This document shows positions 46,330-48,172 of a stretch of 48,172 nucleotides of DNA, piece by piece. Numbering within the stretch: the first letter of the stretch is position 1; the number at the start of each line of letters is the position of its first letter. Source of the DNA: Marinilactibacillus kalidii (lineage in GTDB: Bacteria > Bacillota > Bacilli > Lactobacillales > Carnobacteriaceae_A). The notes below the pieces were generated by a model, which was not told where the DNA came from, ran no database searches, and saw nothing but the letters and a program-made list of their open reading frames with translations. A program made the position numbers and the translations under genes. The stretch lies in NCBI RefSeq assembly GCF_017599325.1, contig NZ_JAGFVM010000013.1:1-48172 (forward strand), written 5' to 3'.

Positions 46330-46402
46330 CGGTCCCGACGGGATTCGAACCCGCGATCTCCTGCGTGACAGGCAGGCGTGATAACCGCTACACTACGGGA
46401 CC
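46330..46402 (-). tRNA. tRNA-Asp (GTC), copy 2
   Basis: Acceptor GGTCCCG/CGGGACC, anticodon loop CTGTCAC giving GTC, discriminator G. Identical in sequence to the copy at 46904-46976. A Tgt/QueA substrate (GUN anticodon). Confidence 0.95.
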
Positions 46403-46420
46403 AAATCGTTACATTGGATA

Positions 46421-46510
46421 AGGAGGATGTGGGATTCGAACCCACGCGCGTTTTTACACACCTGACGGTTTTCAAGACCGTTCCCTTAAGCCGGACTTGG
46501 GTAATCCTCC
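46421..46510 (-). tRNA. tRNA-Ser (TGA)
   Basis: Long variable arm, acceptor GGAGGAT/ATCCTCC, anticodon loop CTTGAAA giving TGA. The base at the discriminator position is T, where bacterial serine tRNAs usually have G. CCA is not encoded. Confidence 0.92.
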
Positions 46511-46539
46511 AAAAATATATGATAGTAGATTTCTACTAA

Positions 46540-46611
46540 TGACCCCTACGGGATTCGAACCCGTGTTACCGCCGTGAAAGGGCGGTGTCTTAACCGCTTG
46601 ACCAAGGGGCC
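46540..46611 (-). tRNA. tRNA-Glu (TTC)
   Basis: Acceptor GGCCCCT/AGGGGTC (one G-T pair), anticodon loop CTTTCAC giving TTC, discriminator A. Confidence 0.95.
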
Positions 46612-46630
46612 TTGCAATAAAAATAAAAAA

Positions 46631-46718
46631 CGGAGAAGGAGGGATTTGAACCCTCGCGCCGCGTAAACGACCTACACCCTTAGCAGGGGCGCCTCTTCAG
46701 CCACTTGAGTACTTCCCC
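46631..46718 (-). tRNA. tRNA-Ser (GCT)
   Basis: Long variable arm, acceptor GGGGAAG/CTTCTCC, anticodon loop CTGCTAA giving GCT, discriminator G as expected for serine. Confidence 0.95.
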
Positions 46719-46738
46719 ATATCAATAAATGATACGAA

Positions 46739-46812
<74 letters not shown>

Positions 46813-46821
46813 CAAACAAAA

Positions 46822-46892
46822 AGCGGGTGACGAGAATCGAACTCGCGACGACAGCTTGGAAGGCTGTGGTTTTACCACTAAACTACACCCGC
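46822..46892 (-). tRNA. tRNA-Gly (TCC), copy 1
   Basis: Same sequence as the copy at 46164-46234; anticodon TCC. It follows tRNA-Asp copy 1 directly, without the tRNA-Phe found between the other Asp and Gly copies. Confidence 0.95.
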
Positions 46893-46903
46893 ATTATGTT
46901 AAA

Positions 46904-46976
46904 CGGTCCCGACGGGATTCGAACCCGCGATCTCCTGCGTGACAGGCAGGCGTGATAACCGCTACACTACGGGACC
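46904..46976 (-). tRNA. tRNA-Asp (GTC), copy 1
   Basis: Same sequence as the copy at 46330-46402; anticodon GTC, discriminator G. Confidence 0.95.
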
Positions 46977-46992
46977 AAGTTACATATTGCAA

Positions 46993-47065
<73 letters not shown>

Positions 47066-47082
47066 ATAATATTAAAAACGAA

Positions 47083-47156
47083 TGGACCTTGCAGGACTCG
47101 AACCTGCGACCGGACGGTTATGAGCCGTCTGCTCTAACCAACTGAGCTAAAGGTCC
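47083..47156 (-). tRNA. tRNA with CAT anticodon, probably tRNA-Ile2 (lysidine)
   Basis: Acceptor GGACCTT/AAGGTCC and anticodon stem GACGG/CCGTC around CTCATAA. The sequence is like the Bacillus tRNA-Ile2, whose C34 is changed to lysidine so that it reads AUA. Separate initiator and elongator Met tRNAs flank it, which supports this identity. Confidence 0.85.
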
Positions 47157-47174
47157 GCGTACTATAAGTAGATA

Positions 47175-47248
47175 TAGCGGCGGAGGGAGTCGAACCCACG
47201 ACCTCACGGGTATGAACCGTACGCTCTAGCCAGCTGAGCTACACCGCC
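47175..47248 (-). tRNA. Elongator tRNA-Met (CAT)
   Basis: Acceptor GGCGGTG with CGCCGCT (two wobble pairs), anticodon loop TTCATAC giving CAT, discriminator A; close to the Bacillus elongator tRNA-Met. Confidence 0.93.
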
Positions 47249-47293
47249 ATCGTCCTATGTAAGAAAGCATTACGGTGTTTTCTACATAAGAAA

Positions 47294-47367
47294 TCGGGAA
47301 GACAGGATTCGAACCTGCGACCCCTTGGTCCCAAACCAAGTGCTCTACCAAGCTGAGCTACTTCCCG
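47294..47367 (-). tRNA. tRNA-Pro (TGG)
   Basis: Acceptor CGGGAAG/CTTCCCG, anticodon loop TTTGGGA giving TGG, discriminator A. Confidence 0.95.
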
Positions 47368-47378
47368 TATGCTTTAAA

Positions 47379-47452
47379 TGCACCCTAGAGGAGTCGAACC
47401 TCTAACCGCCTGATTCGTAGTCAGGTACTCTATCCAATTGAGCTAAGGGTGC
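47379..47452 (-). tRNA. tRNA-Arg (ACG)
   Basis: Acceptor GCACCCT/AGGGTGC, anticodon loop CTACGAA giving ACG (expected to be edited to ICG), discriminator A. Confidence 0.95.
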
Positions 47453-47465
47453 TTATTAAGTTAAG

Positions 47466-47551
47466 TGCCGAGGGCCGGAATCGAACCGGCACGGTGAAAA
47501 CTCACCGCAGGATTTTAAGTCCTGTGCGTCTACCAGTTCCGCCACCCCGGC
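47466..47551 (-). tRNA. tRNA-Leu (TAA)
   Basis: Long variable arm, acceptor GCCGGGG/CCTCGGC, anticodon loop CTTAAAA giving TAA, discriminator A. The following 76-base spacer is the longest in the array. Confidence 0.95.
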
Positions 47552-47627
47552 TAATAATAAGGGTATAAAGCTCTGTAGAATATAAAGCTATATTCAATTA
47601 TTGACCTCTTATAATCTTGATCAATTA

Positions 47628-47699
47628 AGCGAAAGACGGGATTCGAACCCGCGACCCCCACCTTGGCAAGGTGATGTTCTACCACTGAACTACTTTCGC
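47628..47699 (-). tRNA. tRNA-Gly (GCC)
   Basis: Acceptor GCGAAAG/CTTTCGC, anticodon loop TTGCCAA giving GCC, discriminator T. Confidence 0.95.
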
Positions 47700-47704
47700 A
47701 AACA

Positions 47705-47777
47705 TGCCGGCTAAAGGATTTGAACCCTCGACCTACTGATTACAAATCAGTTGCTCTACCAACTGAGCTAAGCCGGC
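47705..47777 (-). tRNA. tRNA-Thr (TGT)
   Basis: Acceptor GCCGGCT/AGCCGGC, anticodon loop TTTGTAA giving TGT, discriminator A. Confidence 0.95.
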
Positions 47778-47794
47778 ATAATATAAAAACAACA

Positions 47795-47876
47795 TGCGGA
47801 TGGAGGGACTTGAACCCCCACGCCGTGAAGCGCTAGATCCTAAATCTAGTGCGTCTGCCAATTCCGCCACATCCGC
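47795..47876 (-). tRNA. tRNA-Leu (TAG)
   Basis: Long variable arm, acceptor GCGGATG/CATCCGC, anticodon loop TTTAGGA giving TAG, discriminator A. Confidence 0.95.
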
Positions 47877-47910
47877 GTTAAGTCATTTATAAATTGCACA
47901 GAAAGTGCAA

Positions 47911-47983
47911 TGAGCCATGCTGGGCTCGAACCAGCGACCCTCTGATTAAAAGTCAGATGCTCTACCAACTGAGCTAATGGCTC
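47911..47983 (-). tRNA. tRNA-Lys (TTT)
   Basis: Acceptor GAGCCAT/ATGGCTC, anticodon loop CTTTTAA giving TTT, discriminator A. Confidence 0.95.
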
Positions 47984-47990
47984 AAAAAAA

Positions 47991-48063
47991 TGGAGGTTAA
48001 CGGGCTCGAACCGCTGACCCTCTGCTTGTAAGGCAGATGCTCTCCCAACTGAGCTAAACCTCC
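47991..48063 (-). tRNA. tRNA-Val (TAC)
   Basis: Acceptor GGAGGTT/AACCTCC, anticodon loop CTTACAA giving TAC, discriminator A. First tRNA after the 5S gene. Confidence 0.95.
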
Positions 48064-48083
48064 ATAAAATAAAAGTTAAAGAG

Positions 48084-48172
48084 CTTGCACGGCAACGTCC
48101 TGCTTTCACAAGGGGAAACCCCTCACTATCCTCGGCGCTGGGAAGCTTAACGGCTGTGTTCGGAATGGGAAC
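48084..48172 (-). rRNA. 5S ribosomal RNA, 3' part
   Basis: The minus strand reads GTTCCCATTCCGAACACAGC at the window edge and continues through GTTAAGC, GCCGA and GGGGTTTCCCC to AGGACGTTGCCGTGCAAG, the conserved body and 3' end of bacterial 5S rRNA. Roughly the first 25-30 bases lie beyond the window. The 3' end is placed where the GTGCAAG terminal helix should end. Confidence 0.92.

Noticed and set aside
46105-46475. Open frames across the tRNA genes on both strands
   Set aside because: They translate tRNA sequence, including repeated peptides from the duplicated tRNAs, and are not genes.

Overview
The window is a low-GC Firmicutes chromosome segment, most likely from the order Lactobacillales. 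The best evidence is an SMK-box (SAM-III) riboswitch in front of metK, a riboswitch class typical of that order. The gene order follows Bacillus subtilis (ytm/ytp, ecs-hit-yha, ruv-queA-tgt-yajC, mutSL-rny-recA-cinA-pgsA-ymf). Acidic exported domains on PrsA and RodZ would fit a salt- or alkali-adapted member such as the Carnobacteriaceae, but that is inference. I count 41 protein genes, 20 tRNA genes, the 3' part of a 5S rRNA gene and the 5' edge of a group II intron. Almost everything is on the minus strand, in line with the rRNA operon entering from the right.

Layout from left to right. 1-94: start of a group IIC-like intron sitting just past the murC terminator. 136-6200: murC, a short SftA-like protein without a motor domain, ytpR, pepA (with an unusual ribosome-binding region), a YtzB-like protein, trmB and ytmP. 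6414-12501: dat, ecsBA, hit-yhaH, prsA, yhaM. 12539-17032: yhaN, yhaO (SbcC/SbcD-like pair) and yheA. 17158-22884: a class A penicillin-binding protein, nrnA, ytoI, dinB. 23103-28352: comN, yajC, tgt, queA, ruvB, ruvA, msrB. 28428-38639: mutL, mutS, ymdB, rny, recA, cinA. 38796-44489: pgsA, rodZ, ymfH, ymfF, metK. 44692-45899: an unrecognised membrane protein and an AAC(6')-I-like acetyltransferase on the plus strand. 46164-48063: twenty tRNA genes downstream of the 5S gene (48084-48172).

Functional themes are DNA repair and recombination (RecA, RuvAB, MutSL, DinB, YhaNO, CinA), RNA turnover and modification (RNase Y, YmdB, YhaM, NrnA, TrmB, Tgt, QueA), cell wall and protein export (MurC, class A PBP, RodZ, PgsA, YajC, PrsA, Ecs, Dat), and SAM supply. 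Visible control elements are a SAM-III riboswitch at metK, a LexA-type box at recA, several sigma-A promoters and about a dozen terminators.

I see no phage, CRISPR array, defence island or biosynthetic cluster. This is mainly a conserved housekeeping region. The points most worth a second look are the folded Shine-Dalgarno spacer at pepA, the motor-less SftA relative, the intron next to a terminator, the hairpins in the tRNA spacers, and the AAC(6')-like gene.
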